This document shows, one piece after another, positions 18,547 to 26,607 of a stretch of DNA of 64,000 bases. The notes beneath the pieces are model-generated. The model made no database searches and had not been told where the DNA came from. It saw only the letters and a list, made by a program, of their open reading frames with translations. The stretch lies in contig JBKPAA010000113.1 in assembly GCA_046726215.1 (NCBI GenBank), forward strand, positions 1 through 64,000. Direction: 5' to 3'. Position 1 is the first letter of the stretch. Every line of letters starts with the position of its first letter. Position numbers and translations under genes: made by a program. The stretch comes from DASQUK01 sp046726215. Its GTDB lineage: Bacteria > Actinomycetota > Acidimicrobiia > Acidimicrobiales > VFJN01.

Positions 18547-19976
18547 GCCCGACCTGCACCACCACCGGGTGGGAGACCGTCATCGGGCTCGAGGTCCACG
18601 CCGAGCTCGCCACTCGCACCAAGCTGTTCTGCGGTTGCCCCAACCGCTTCGGCGACGAGCCCAACACCAACGTGTGCCCGGTGTGCCTGGGCCTACCCGG
18701 TTCGCTACCGGTCCTCAACGAGCAGGCCGTCAGCCTGGCGATGCGCCTCGGCCGCGCCCTGCGCTGCGAGGTGCGCCGGTCGGTCTTCGCCCGGAAGAAC
18801 TACTTCTATCCGGACATGCCGAAGAACTACCAGATCAGCCAGTACGACCTGCCGATCAACGTCGAGGGCTGGCTCGGGCTGCCGCAGTCGGCCCAACGGG
18901 TGGGCATCGAGCGGGCGCACATCGAGGAGGACACCGGCAAGTCCACCCACGTCGGTGGCGGCGGCCGCATCCACGACGCCGGCTACAGCCTGGTCGACTA
19001 CAACCGGGCCGGCGTCCCGCTGCTCGAGATCGTGTCGAAGCCCGACCTGCGCTCGGCGGACGACGCCCGCGCCTACGTGTCCGAGCTGCGGGCCATCCTG
19101 CTCGCCACCGACGCCTCCGACGCCAAGATGGAGGAAGGGTCGCTGCGGGTCGACGCCAACGTCTCCATTCGCCGCCCGGGTGATCCGCTCGGCACCCGCT
19201 GCGAGATCAAGAACCTCAACTCGCTGCGGTCACTGGGTCGAGCCATCGAGTACGAGGCCCGCCGCCAGATCGAGCTCGTCGAGTCCGGCGAGACCGTGTG
19301 GCAGGAGACCCGCCACTGGAACGAGGACGAGGGCCGGACCGGCACGTTGCGCACCAAGGAGGAGGCCGACGACTACCGCTATTTCCCGGAGCCCGACCTG
19401 GTGCCCCTCGACCCCGGCGACGAGTGGGTCGCGCGCGTCGACGCCGACCTTCCCGTCCTGCCCGCCGAGCGCCGCACCGCGCTGGCCGGCGCCGCCGGGG
19501 TGGCGTCCAACGCCCCCGCCGTCGCCATCGCCGTGGAGCGGCGCCTCGACACCCTGGCCCTCGGCGCCATCGCCGCCGGCGGCGAGCCGGCGCGGGTGCT
19601 GACCCACGTCGAGCACAACCTCGCCGTCGATGGAGCTGACGCGTTGGACCCCGCCGGCCTGGCTGCGCTGGTCTCCATGGAGACCGCGGGCGAGCTGACC
19701 GCCACCCAGGCCAAGGACGTGCTGGCCGACATGGTGGCGACCGGGGACGATCCCGCAGCAATCGCCAAGGCGAAGGGCTACGAGGCCATGGGCGCCGACG
19801 AACTGGCCGCTGCGGTCGACCGGGTCATCGCCGCCAACCCGGACCAATGGACCCGCTTCGTGGAGGGCGACGGCAAGCTGATGGGCTTCTTCGTCGGAGA
19901 GGTCATGACGGCCACCAAGCGCCAAGCGGACGGCAAGGCGGTGACCGCGCTGCTGCGCCAGCGCGCCGGCGCCTGA
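18543..19976 (+). CDS. gatB: Asp-tRNA(Asn)/Glu-tRNA(Gln) amidotransferase subunit B
   Basis: A 477-residue subunit that phosphorylates and amidates the mischarged aminoacyl-tRNA. The N-terminal catalytic domain starts ETVIGLEVHAELATRTKLFC and has the zinc-binding cysteines of CGC and CPVC, plus ARKNYFYPDMPKNYQISQYD. The C-terminal YqeY-like tail domain binds the tRNA (TATQAKDVLADMVATGDDP region). The GTG start overlaps the gatA stop. An amidotransferase of this kind implies the indirect route to Gln-tRNA and/or Asn-tRNA. Confidence 0.97.
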   Translation: MSPTCTTTGWETVIGLEVHAELATRTKLFCGCPNRFGDEPNTNVCPVCLGLPGSLPVLNEQAVSLAMRLGRALRCEVRRSVFARKNYFYPDMPKNYQISQYDLPINVEGWLGLPQSAQRVGIERAHIEEDTGKSTHVGGGGRIHDAGYSLVDYNRAGVPLLEIVSKPDLRSADDARAYVSELRAILLATDASDAKMEEGSLRVDANVSIRRPGDPLGTRCEIKNLNSLRSLGRAIEYEARRQIELVESGETVWQETRHWNEDEGRTGTLRTKEEADDYRYFPEPDLVPLDPGDEWVARVDADLPVLPAERRTALAGAAGVASNAPAVAIAVERRLDTLALGAIAAGGEPARVLTHVEHNLAVDGADALDPAGLAALVSMETAGELTATQAKDVLADMVATGDDPAAIAKAKGYEAMGADELAAAVDRVIAANPDQWTRFVEGDGKLMGFFVGEVMTATKRQADGKAVTALLRQRAGA

Positions 19977-20002
19977 CGGGGTCCGGCGATGGGGGACCGG
20001 TC

Positions 20003-21274
20003 GTGACCTGGAAGGCGAGGCTCATCGAGCCGGAGGAGCTGGCGGCGACGATCGACCTCACCGCGCTGTCGTTCGCCGTGGGCCCGCGCGCGACCGAGAG
20101 CTACCGCAAGCAGGCGGCAATGGTGACCGAGCCGGACCGGGTGTTCGTGGTCGACGACGGCGACGTGCTCGCCGGCACCGCGGCCAGCTTCTCGATGGCC
20201 GTCGCGCTACCTGGTGGCGGGACGCTGCCGCTCGCCGGCGTGACCGAGGTGGGCGTGTCGCCCGCCTACCGGCGGCGGGGGATCCTGCGCACGCTCATGG
20301 AGGCCGTGCACGAACAGGCCCTCGACCGCGGCGAACCGATCGCCGGTCTGACGGCCAGCGAGGGCGGCATCTACCGGCGCTTCGGCTACGGCGTCGCCAC
20401 GCGTTTCCAGTCGCTCACCATCGACCGGCCCGGCGCCGCCGAGGTCGAGTCACTGACCGGTGACGGCGGCGGGCCGGCCCCCGCGGAACCCGGCGGGGGC
20501 CGCATCCGCCTGATGTCCGACGCCGACGCCCGCCCGGTGCTGCCGGCGGTGTGGGAGCGCTATTGGCGCCGGGTGCCGGGCGAGGTGGGGCGGCCGGCCG
20601 TCTGGTGGGACATGCTGGCACTCGACGTCGAGGGGGACCGCGATGGGGCCAGCGCTCGTTTCGTCGCGGTGCACGAGGACGCGGCCGGGGTTCCCGACGG
20701 GTTCGTCACCTATCGGGTCAAGCAGGGATGGGGGAGCGGGCGGCTCCTGCCCCACGAGCTGCGCGTCGAGTCCATCGGCGCCGTCGACGACGGCATCGCC
20801 GCCGCGCTGCTGCGGTTCGCGCTGGGTGTCGACCTCGTCGGCACGGTTGAGTGGGAGGCCGCGCCCATTGACCTGCCGATCCGCTGGCGGCTCACCAATC
20901 CTCGGGCCCTACGGGTGACGCGCGAGGTCGATCACCTGTGGCTGAGGCCGTTCGACCTGCCGGAATGCCTGTCCGGGCGCCGCTACGCCGTCGAGGGCGC
21001 CTGCGTCCTGGAGGTCATCGATCCGGTCCGTCCGACGCTGGGTGGGCGCTTCCGCCTCGAGGGCGGCCCCAGCGGGGCGACCTGCCACCGCAGCGACGCG
21101 GAGCCCGACCTGGTGGTCGGGGTGGCCGACGTGGCCGCGCTGCTGCTCGGCGGCGTCCGCTGGTCCACCCTCCACCGCGCCGGCCTGGTCGACGAGCGAA
21201 CGCCAGGGGCGGCGGCGCGTGCCGACGCCATGTTCCTCCCCGACCGGGCGCCGTATTGCTCGACCGACTTCTGA
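20003..21274 (+). CDS. Eis-like GNAT N-acetyltransferase
   Basis: A 423-residue protein with the architecture of the Eis family: an N-terminal GNAT domain with the acetyl-CoA loop VSPAYRRRGILRTLMEAVHEQ (about residues 85-105) and the ASEGGIYRRFGYGVAT segment, a second GNAT-like domain, and a C-terminal SCP2-like domain ending in a Tyr/Phe-rich tail (APYCSTDF). In Eis the C-terminal carboxylate is part of the active site; here the last residue is Phe, as in other family members. Mycobacterial Eis acetylates aminoglycosides and peptides at several positions; the natural substrate here is unknown. The GTG at 20003 is chosen because it begins the first conserved strand; it lies 26 nt after gatB. 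Confidence 0.85.
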   Translation: MTWKARLIEPEELAATIDLTALSFAVGPRATESYRKQAAMVTEPDRVFVVDDGDVLAGTAASFSMAVALPGGGTLPLAGVTEVGVSPAYRRRGILRTLMEAVHEQALDRGEPIAGLTASEGGIYRRFGYGVATRFQSLTIDRPGAAEVESLTGDGGGPAPAEPGGGRIRLMSDADARPVLPAVWERYWRRVPGEVGRPAVWWDMLALDVEGDRDGASARFVAVHEDAAGVPDGFVTYRVKQGWGSGRLLPHELRVESIGAVDDGIAAALLRFALGVDLVGTVEWEAAPIDLPIRWRLTNPRALRVTREVDHLWLRPFDLPECLSGRRYAVEGACVLEVIDPVRPTLGGRFRLEGGPSGATCHRSDAEPDLVVGVADVAALLLGGVRWSTLHRAGLVDERTPGAAARADAMFLPDRAPYCSTDF

Positions 21275-21284
21275 CGGCCGCGGC

Positions 21285-21590
21285 TCAGCCCCCGGACACC
21301 GCAGGCATGACCGCGACCTCGACCCCGGCGGCCAGCGGGGTGTCCTGCTCGGACAGGTCGCGGACGTTGTCGTTCCCCAGGAACAGGTTGACGTGCCGGC
21401 GCAGGCGCCGTTGCTCGTCGCGCAGCCGGCACTCGAGATCGGGATGGGTGTCGGCGAGGTGGTCGAGCAAGTCGCGGATGGTCGGCGTGTCACCGAGCTC
21501 GGTCAGGTCGACGTCGAGCGCCGGGCTGCCCCCGGTGTAGGTCCGCAGGCTCGCCGGCACCCGCACGTGGACCGTGGGCGCCGAGGTCAC
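21285..21590 (-). CDS. MoaD/ThiS-like sulfur carrier protein
   Basis: A 101-residue beta-grasp protein. It starts VTSAPTVHVRVPASLRTYTGG, has the TIRDLLDHLADTHPDL helix and the hydrophobic NLFLGNDNVRDLSEQDTPL strand, and ends in the double glycine (VSGG) that is adenylated and thiocarboxylated in MoaD and ThiS. No other molybdopterin or thiamine gene is nearby. The start overlaps the stop of the BNR-repeat gene by 4 bp (GTGA), so the two are co-translated. It probably donates sulfur in a pathway that I cannot identify. Confidence 0.85.
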   Translation of the reverse strand: MTSAPTVHVRVPASLRTYTGGSPALDVDLTELGDTPTIRDLLDHLADTHPDLECRLRDEQRRLRRHVNLFLGNDNVRDLSEQDTPLAAGVEVAVMPAVSGG

Positions 21591-22684
21591 GGCAGCTCCG
21601 CCGCCCGCACCACCAGCACGTCGGGCAGGTGGCGGACGATCGACGTCCACGAGTTCCCCTCGTCGGCGCTGGCGAACACCTCGCCCGAGCGGGTCCCGAA
21701 GTAGACGCCGGCGGGGTCGGCGTCGTCGGTGCACAGGGCGTCGCGCAGCACGCTCACGTAGGCGCGCTCCTGCGGGAGCCCCTCGGCGAGCGGCTCCCAG
21801 CTCTCGCCGGCGTCGGAGGTGCGGTAAATGCGGCATCGGTCGTCGGGCGGGATCCGGTGCTCGTCCTTCACCAGCGGATAGACGTAGGCGGTGCCCGGAC
21901 GGTGCGGATGCACGGCGATCGCGAACCCGAAGTCGGCCGGCAGGCTCCCGCCGATGGCCCTCCAGGTGGCGCCGAAGTCGTCGCTCCGGTAGACGCCGCC
22001 GTGGTTCTGGAGGAACAGCTGGTCGGGCCGCTCGGGGTGCCCCGCGAACTTGTGGACGCACTGGCCGAACTCGGGGTGCTGGTCGGGCGCCCGCCAGGCG
22101 TCGATGCCGCTGTTCGAGGCCCCCCACGACTTGCCGCCGTCGTCGCTCCGGTACACACCCGCCGCCGACACACCCACGAGCATGCGATCGGCGTCGGTGG
22201 CGTGGGGAACGATCGTGTGCAGGCACAGCCCGCCGCCGCCCGGCATCCACCGCTCCCGGTGGGGATGCTCCCACAGGCCCTCCACCAGCGAGAACGTCTC
22301 GCCTCCGTCGTCCGAGCGGAACAGCGCCCCCGGCTCGACGCCCGCCCACACCACGCCGGGCTGGTCGGCACCGGCCGGACGGAGCTGCCACGTCCGCTCC
22401 AGTGCCGCCCCGGTCTCGGCGGGGAACCGGATCGCACCGCCCTCGGTCTCGCGCCAGGACGCGCCGAGGTCGTCGGAGCGGAACACGGACGGGCCCCAGT
22501 GCTCGCTGTCCGCGCCCGCCAGCAGGCGCACCGATCCGCCCGAGGCGGCCGGACGGGGATCGATGGCGCTGGCGTACACGGCGTTCATCGGGAAGTGCGG
22601 CCCGTCCAGCGACCAGGACAGGCGGTCGTCGCTCCGGGCAAGGAAGAGCCCCTTGCGCGTGCCGATCATCAGCAGCGTGGTCAT
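21587..22684 (-). CDS. BNR/Asp-box repeat beta-propeller protein
   Basis: A 365-residue protein without signal peptide or membrane segment. Repeated Asp-box motifs of the form FRSDDGGETF, YRSDDGGKSW and YRTSDAGESW mark six or seven propeller blades, as in sialidases and VPS10-type glycosidases. The sialidase catalytic Arg triad and FRIP motif are not evident, so sialidase activity is doubtful. The ATG at 22684 has GGGGGTG just upstream, and a GTG two codons earlier is also possible; TACATT at 22712-22717 is a candidate -10 box. It overlaps the MoaD-like gene, a pairing I recall from other actinobacteria with unknown meaning. Confidence 0.8.
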   Translation of the reverse strand: MTTLLMIGTRKGLFLARSDDRLSWSLDGPHFPMNAVYASAIDPRPAASGGSVRLLAGADSEHWGPSVFRSDDLGASWRETEGGAIRFPAETGAALERTWQLRPAGADQPGVVWAGVEPGALFRSDDGGETFSLVEGLWEHPHRERWMPGGGGLCLHTIVPHATDADRMLVGVSAAGVYRSDDGGKSWGASNSGIDAWRAPDQHPEFGQCVHKFAGHPERPDQLFLQNHGGVYRSDDFGATWRAIGGSLPADFGFAIAVHPHRPGTAYVYPLVKDEHRIPPDDRCRIYRTSDAGESWEPLAEGLPQERAYVSVLRDALCTDDADPAGVYFGTRSGEVFASADEGNSWTSIVRHLPDVLVVRAAELP

Positions 22685-22771
22685 GGTCACCCCCGAGTCG
22701 AGTGTCCCCGGAATGTAGACCTGCGCATCGCGCCCCGGTCCAGCGGAAACTGTGGGGGCCGTCGCCCCGAG

Positions 22772-22800
22772 CTGCCCGGCGACCCGGAAGAACCGGGCAG
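22772..22800. terminator. Hairpin in the gap between divergent genes
   Basis: CTGCCCGG (22772-22779) and CCGGGCAG (22793-22800) pair perfectly. An alternative inner pairing CCCGG-aagaa-CCGGG shares the right arm. It lies 65 nt before the DinB-like gene and could be a 5'-leader structure or a regulator site. Confidence 0.4.
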
Positions 22801-22852
22801 TCCGCCCCGATTACTGCGCCCGTGAGCGGGTAGGGGCACCTCGATTGCCGAT

Positions 22853-22859
22853 AGGAGGT
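22853..22859 (+). promoter_or_regulatory. Strong ribosome binding site
   Basis: AGGAGGT, about 6 nt before the ATG at 22865. It is one of the few near-consensus Shine-Dalgarno sites in the window and fixes the start of the DinB-like gene. Confidence 0.7.
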
Positions 22860-22864
22860 CACCG

Positions 22865-23401
22865 ATGGAACCTGACCTGCTCGATCTCTACGAACGTGCG
22901 AGCTCATGGGCCACCGAAAGGGTCTCCGGCGCCACTGAGAAGCTCGACGCCAAGACGCCGTGCGACGACTGGGATGTGCACACCCTGCTCAACCACATCG
23001 TCGAGACCCAGCGGTACTTCCTGAGCTCCGCTCGCGGCGAAGACGCATCGCGCCCTAGCCCGACACCGCCTGCGACGCTGAGCGATGACCCGGTAGCGGA
23101 GTTCGAGGCGGTGCGGCGCGACATGCTGGCCGCATACGGCGAACCCGGGGTCATCGAGAAGACCGGTCCGGCGCTCGGCGTGGCGTTCAGCGACCTCCTC
23201 GTGCACAGCTGGGACCTGGCCCGTGCCACGGACCAGGACGAGGCGATGCCCGATGGCCTTGCCGCGGCCGCGTACGAGATGGTGTACGGGAAGTTCACCG
23301 ACGAGCAGCGGAAGGGCATCTTCAAGCCAGAAGTCCCGATCGGCGACGATGCGTCCCCGCAGGACCGGCTGCTGGCCTACACCGGCCGGGATCCCCACTG
23401 A
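22865..23401 (+). CDS. TIGR03086-type DinB/maleylpyruvate isomerase-like protein
   Basis: A 178-residue protein of the mycothiol-dependent metalloenzyme (MDMPI_N, DinB-like) superfamily. The CDDWDVHTLLNHIVETQRYF segment supplies the first metal His, and LLVHSWDLARAT the C-terminal His. The fold is a four-helix bundle that uses mycothiol as thiol cofactor in characterised members (isomerases, S-transferases). The actual substrate cannot be inferred. Length agrees with the TIGR03086 subgroup. The following 137 bp to the MATE gene hold no further gene. Confidence 0.85.
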   Translation: MEPDLLDLYERASSWATERVSGATEKLDAKTPCDDWDVHTLLNHIVETQRYFLSSARGEDASRPSPTPPATLSDDPVAEFEAVRRDMLAAYGEPGVIEKTGPALGVAFSDLLVHSWDLARATDQDEAMPDGLAAAAYEMVYGKFTDEQRKGIFKPEVPIGDDASPQDRLLAYTGRDPH

Positions 23402-23538
23402 ACTTGACTCGCTTCTGACTGCCGAGTCCGGCGGGCATGCGGCTCGCAATACGGACGCATGGGACCACCCCCCTGGGTGTGGAACGTCCCGCGGTCACGC
23501 CGGCGAGTGGGGCCTGTTCGCTGGCTGGGGTCAGATGG

Positions 23539-24882
23539 TCAGCGCCGGGCGCCGAGCACGATCCACCTGCCGGAGGCGAACCGGGCCAGCAGGGTTGACG
23601 CCCGGGTCGCCATAAGCAGCCCCAGGGCGGCCCACAGCCAGCCGATGCCGGCGTCGAGGGCGAGCACCGCCAACGCCGCCGGGATGAACACGGCGGCGGC
23701 CAGGATCATGGCCCAGGCGAGGAACCGCATGTCGCCCGCACCGATCAGCACGCCGTCGAGCACGAAGGCCACCGCGTTCACCGGTTGGAGGGCGGCCACC
23801 CACAGCAGCAGGAACCCCGCCAGCGCTAGCACCTCGGCGTCGTCGCTGAACAGATGGGGCAGAACGGTCCGCAGCGCCGCCACCACGACACCGAGCACGG
23901 CGCCCAGCGCAACGCCCCATTCGATCATCCGCCGCCCCGCGTCCCGGGCACCGGCGCCGTCGCCCGCCCCCAGCGCCCGCCCGACCATGGCCTGCCCGGC
24001 TATGGCGATGGCGTCGAGCCCCAGGGCGAGGAAGTTCCAGATCTCGAAGGCGACCTGGTGGGCGGCGACCTCGACCGAGCCCAGGCGGGCCGCCACCGCG
24101 GTCGCGACCACCAGCGCCGCGCGCAGCGCCGCCGTTCGCACCAGCAGGTCGCGGCCGACGCGGCCCAGTGCCACCAGGCTGGCGGGATGGGGCGCGAGAT
24201 CGGCGCCCTGGCGCCGCGCCGCCCAACCGACGCGGCGCATGTACACGGCTGCGCCGGCGACCTGCGCCAGCACGGTCGCCAGCGCCGACGCGCCGATGCC
24301 CTGGTCGAGGCCGTAGATGAGCGCGACCTCGATCACGAGGTTGGCCCCGGCCGTGCCGATGGCCACCACCAGGGGGGTGCGGGTGTCCTGGAGCCCGCGC
24401 AGGTAGCCGGCACCCGCCAGCACCAGCAACATCGCCGGGACCCCGAACAGGCTGATCCGCAGGTAGACGAGGGCGTTGGTGCGGACGGCCCCCTCGGCCC
24501 CCATCCAACCGACGAGCGGACCGCTCAGCGCCAGGCCGATCACGGTCACGCCCAGCCCGATGAACAGCGCCAGCCACATCGACTGGACCGCCTGGTGCGC
24601 CGCCTCCCGCTCGTCGCCCGCCCCCAGCAGCCTGCTGACGGCCGCGGTGGTCCCGTAGGCGAGGAAGATGAAGACGGCGTAGAGGGTCAGCAGCACCGTG
24701 GAGGCCACCGCCAGCCCGCCCAGCTCAGGCGTGCCGAGGTGGCCCACGACGGCGGTGTCGGTGAGCACGTAGAGGGGCTCGGCGATGAGCGCGCCGAACG
24801 CCGGTACGGCCAGCCGGGCGATCTCCCGGTCGAGCGGGCTGCGCACAGGCACACGCCGGGTGGTCGGGGGGGTGGCGGTCAT
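23539..24882 (-). CDS. MATE family (DinF-like) efflux transporter
   Basis: A 447-residue membrane protein with about 12 hydrophobic segments in two homologous halves. The N-terminal REIARLAVPAFGALIAEPLY, VVGHLG and GTTAAVSRLLGAG motifs and the second-half GQAMVGRALGAGD are typical of the DinF branch. Such proteins export drugs or oxidised compounds against Na+ or H+. The ATG at 24882 is chosen because the longer frame reads through the divergent peptidase gene. A TAGTCG -10-like box lies 5 nt upstream. Confidence 0.92.
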   Translation of the reverse strand: MTATPPTTRRVPVRSPLDREIARLAVPAFGALIAEPLYVLTDTAVVGHLGTPELGGLAVASTVLLTLYAVFIFLAYGTTAAVSRLLGAGDEREAAHQAVQSMWLALFIGLGVTVIGLALSGPLVGWMGAEGAVRTNALVYLRISLFGVPAMLLVLAGAGYLRGLQDTRTPLVVAIGTAGANLVIEVALIYGLDQGIGASALATVLAQVAGAAVYMRRVGWAARRQGADLAPHPASLVALGRVGRDLLVRTAALRAALVVATAVAARLGSVEVAAHQVAFEIWNFLALGLDAIAIAGQAMVGRALGAGDGAGARDAGRRMIEWGVALGAVLGVVVAALRTVLPHLFSDDAEVLALAGFLLLWVAALQPVNAVAFVLDGVLIGAGDMRFLAWAMILAAAVFIPAALAVLALDAGIGWLWAALGLLMATRASTLLARFASGRWIVLGARR

Positions 24883-24887
24883 CCGGC

Positions 24888-24897
24888 CGACTAGTCT
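24888..24897. promoter_or_regulatory. Overlapping divergent -10 boxes
   Basis: The 10-bp stretch CGACTAGTCT reads TAGTCT on the plus strand (10 nt before the peptidase ATG) and TAGTCG on the minus strand (5 nt before the MATE ATG). The two promoters therefore share bases and probably compete. Confidence 0.45.
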
Positions 24898-24907
24898 GCC
24901 GACGCCA

Positions 24908-26464
24908 ATGCGACGGACGGCCACGAATTGGACACGCCGCACGTTCCTGATTCGCTCCGGTGTCACGGCCGGGGCCGTGGCCCTCGGTGGCGCCGCCTGC
25001 TCGTCGTCCGACCGCGGCGCAAGCGACGGCGATCCGGTAGACGACGATGCGGGAGGGGACGAGATGTCGGCCGACGGGGTCGTCAACCTGAGCGATGTGC
25101 CCACCGAGGCGACGATCTTCGGGTGGATCAGCGAGGTGTTCGACCAGGGAATCCGCCGGCCCGGTTATCCGGCGGACCAGTGGGCGGAGGGCTGGATTGC
25201 AGACCGGTTCCGCAGCATCGACCTCGACAACGTTCGCTCGGAGCCCATCACCGTCAGCCGTTGGGAACCCACCGACTGGTCGCTTCAGGTCACCGGCCCC
25301 GACGGCCGGGCAACGACGCTGGATTGCTTCCCCGTGCCGTTCTCTGCGCCGGTCGAGGGGCTCGATGCGGAGCTCGCAGTCTTCGAGCCGGCCGGTCCCG
25401 GCGGCGTGCGGGACAAGGCGTCGCTGTTCGACGTGCCCCTGCTCCGCATTCCCGCCGACCTGCTGGCCACGGCGGGCAGCGCACCGGCCGATCCCACGGG
25501 GCGAGTTGTCGACCCGGACGGGACCCTGGCCGGCGCCCAGCACGTCGTGCCGTTCGGCGCTCAGTTCCAAGCGGTCATGGAACCTTCGATCGAGGCCGGG
25601 GCGGCGGCGTTCATCGGCACCCTCACGGATTACCCGGGCAACTCGTTCGAGTACTTCGTCCCCTACGACGCCATCGCCCGACCCATCCCGGGCGTGTGGG
25701 TGAACGGCACCGACGGGGCATGGCTGCGGGACCAGCTGGCGCGTGGGCCGGTGCGGGTGCGGCTGACGGTCGCCTCCGAGCGCGTGGACGTCGAGTCGCA
25801 CAACGTGGTGGGCGAGCTCGCGGGCGCCGACGACGAGGCGGTCATGATCGGGTCGCACCACGACGGCCCCTGGGCATCGGCCGTCGAGGACGGCAGCGGC
25901 ATCTCGCTGGTGCTGGCGCAGGCGACCTACTGGGCGGCCAAGCCGGTCGAGCGGCGGCCGCACCGGCTGGTGTTCCTCCTCCAGGGCGGCCACATGTCGG
26001 GGGGCGCCGGCCTGCTCGGCTACATCGAGGCGCACCGGGCCGAACTGGCGAGCGTGGTCCTGGAGGTCCACCTCGAGCACGCGGCGCGGGAGTTCGAGCA
26101 GCAGGGAGGTGACGTCGTGCCGACCGGGCAACCCGTGCCCCGGTGGTTCTTCACGAGCCGCATCCCGTCGCTGGAGTCGGCCGTGGCCGAGGCCCTGGAG
26201 ACCGAGCGGTTGGGCCGGTCGATGATCGTGGCCCCCGACGCCTTCGGGGACCAGCCCCCCACCGACGGCGCCTTCTACCACCGCGAGGGGGTGCCGGTGA
26301 TGAACTTCCTGACGGCGCCGTTCTACCTGTTCGACGCCATGGACACCCTCGACAAGATCGACCGCGAGAACCTCGCGGCGCTGACCCGGGCAGCGATCCG
26401 CATCATCGAATCCACCCGCGGCGTGAGCGCCGCCGAGATGCGCGCCGGCGTGGTCACCTCGTGA
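24908..26464 (+). CDS. Secreted M28-family metallopeptidase, Tat lipoprotein
   Basis: A 518-residue exported protein. The N-terminus has a twin-arginine motif (TRRTFLIRSG), a hydrophobic core and AAC as a possible lipobox, then an Asp-rich linker. A protease-associated-like region (about 160-290) precedes the M28 core. IGSHHDGPWASAVEDGSG supplies the first zinc ligands (His and the bridging Asp), LEVHLEHAARE an acidic cluster, and FYHREGVPVMNFLT the last His region. Relatives are aminopeptidases and carboxypeptidases. The TGA stop overlaps the first base pairs of the second intergenic repeat element. Confidence 0.8.
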   Translation: MRRTATNWTRRTFLIRSGVTAGAVALGGAACSSSDRGASDGDPVDDDAGGDEMSADGVVNLSDVPTEATIFGWISEVFDQGIRRPGYPADQWAEGWIADRFRSIDLDNVRSEPITVSRWEPTDWSLQVTGPDGRATTLDCFPVPFSAPVEGLDAELAVFEPAGPGGVRDKASLFDVPLLRIPADLLATAGSAPADPTGRVVDPDGTLAGAQHVVPFGAQFQAVMEPSIEAGAAAFIGTLTDYPGNSFEYFVPYDAIARPIPGVWVNGTDGAWLRDQLARGPVRVRLTVASERVDVESHNVVGELAGADDEAVMIGSHHDGPWASAVEDGSGISLVLAQATYWAAKPVERRPHRLVFLLQGGHMSGGAGLLGYIEAHRAELASVVLEVHLEHAAREFEQQGGDVVPTGQPVPRWFFTSRIPSLESAVAEALETERLGRSMIVAPDAFGDQPPTDGAFYHREGVPVMNFLTAPFYLFDAMDTLDKIDRENLAALTRAAIRIIESTRGVSAAEMRAGVVTS

Positions 26465-26558
26465 GGCAATAGGGGCCGCTCACGGGCTCTGGAGGCAATC
26501 GGGTGCGGCCCCCGGACCGTATTGCCTCGAGAGCCTCTGGTCGGACCGCATTGCCTCG
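26463..26558. repeat. Intergenic inverted-repeat element, copy B
   Basis: It begins with GAGGCAATA on the peptidase stop codon and has a second GAGGCAAT at 26492. It then carries CGGACCGTATTGCCTCG (26513-26529) and CGGACCGCATTGCCTCG (26542-26558). The left GAGGCAATAGGGGCC can fold onto GGCCCC (26507-26512) and TATTGCCTC (26520-26528). Its 96-bp length and parts match copy A at 16665-16760. It ends 37 nt before the ilvD -10 box. Confidence 0.8.
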
Positions 26559-26595
26559 GGTGGATCACGCTGGCGGGCGCCCGTGACGACGGGCC

Positions 26596-26601
26596 TACTC
26601 T
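26596..26601 (+). promoter_or_regulatory. -10 box of ilvD
   Basis: TACTCT with a 6-nt spacer to the ilvD ATG; the same box and spacing as ligA. Leaderless type. Confidence 0.6.
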
Positions 26602-26607
26602 GCGCCC

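Noticed and set aside
23446..23454. GCAATACGG, resembling part of the intergenic repeat core
   Set aside because: Only 9 bp match and the flanking arms are absent; chance similarity is likely.
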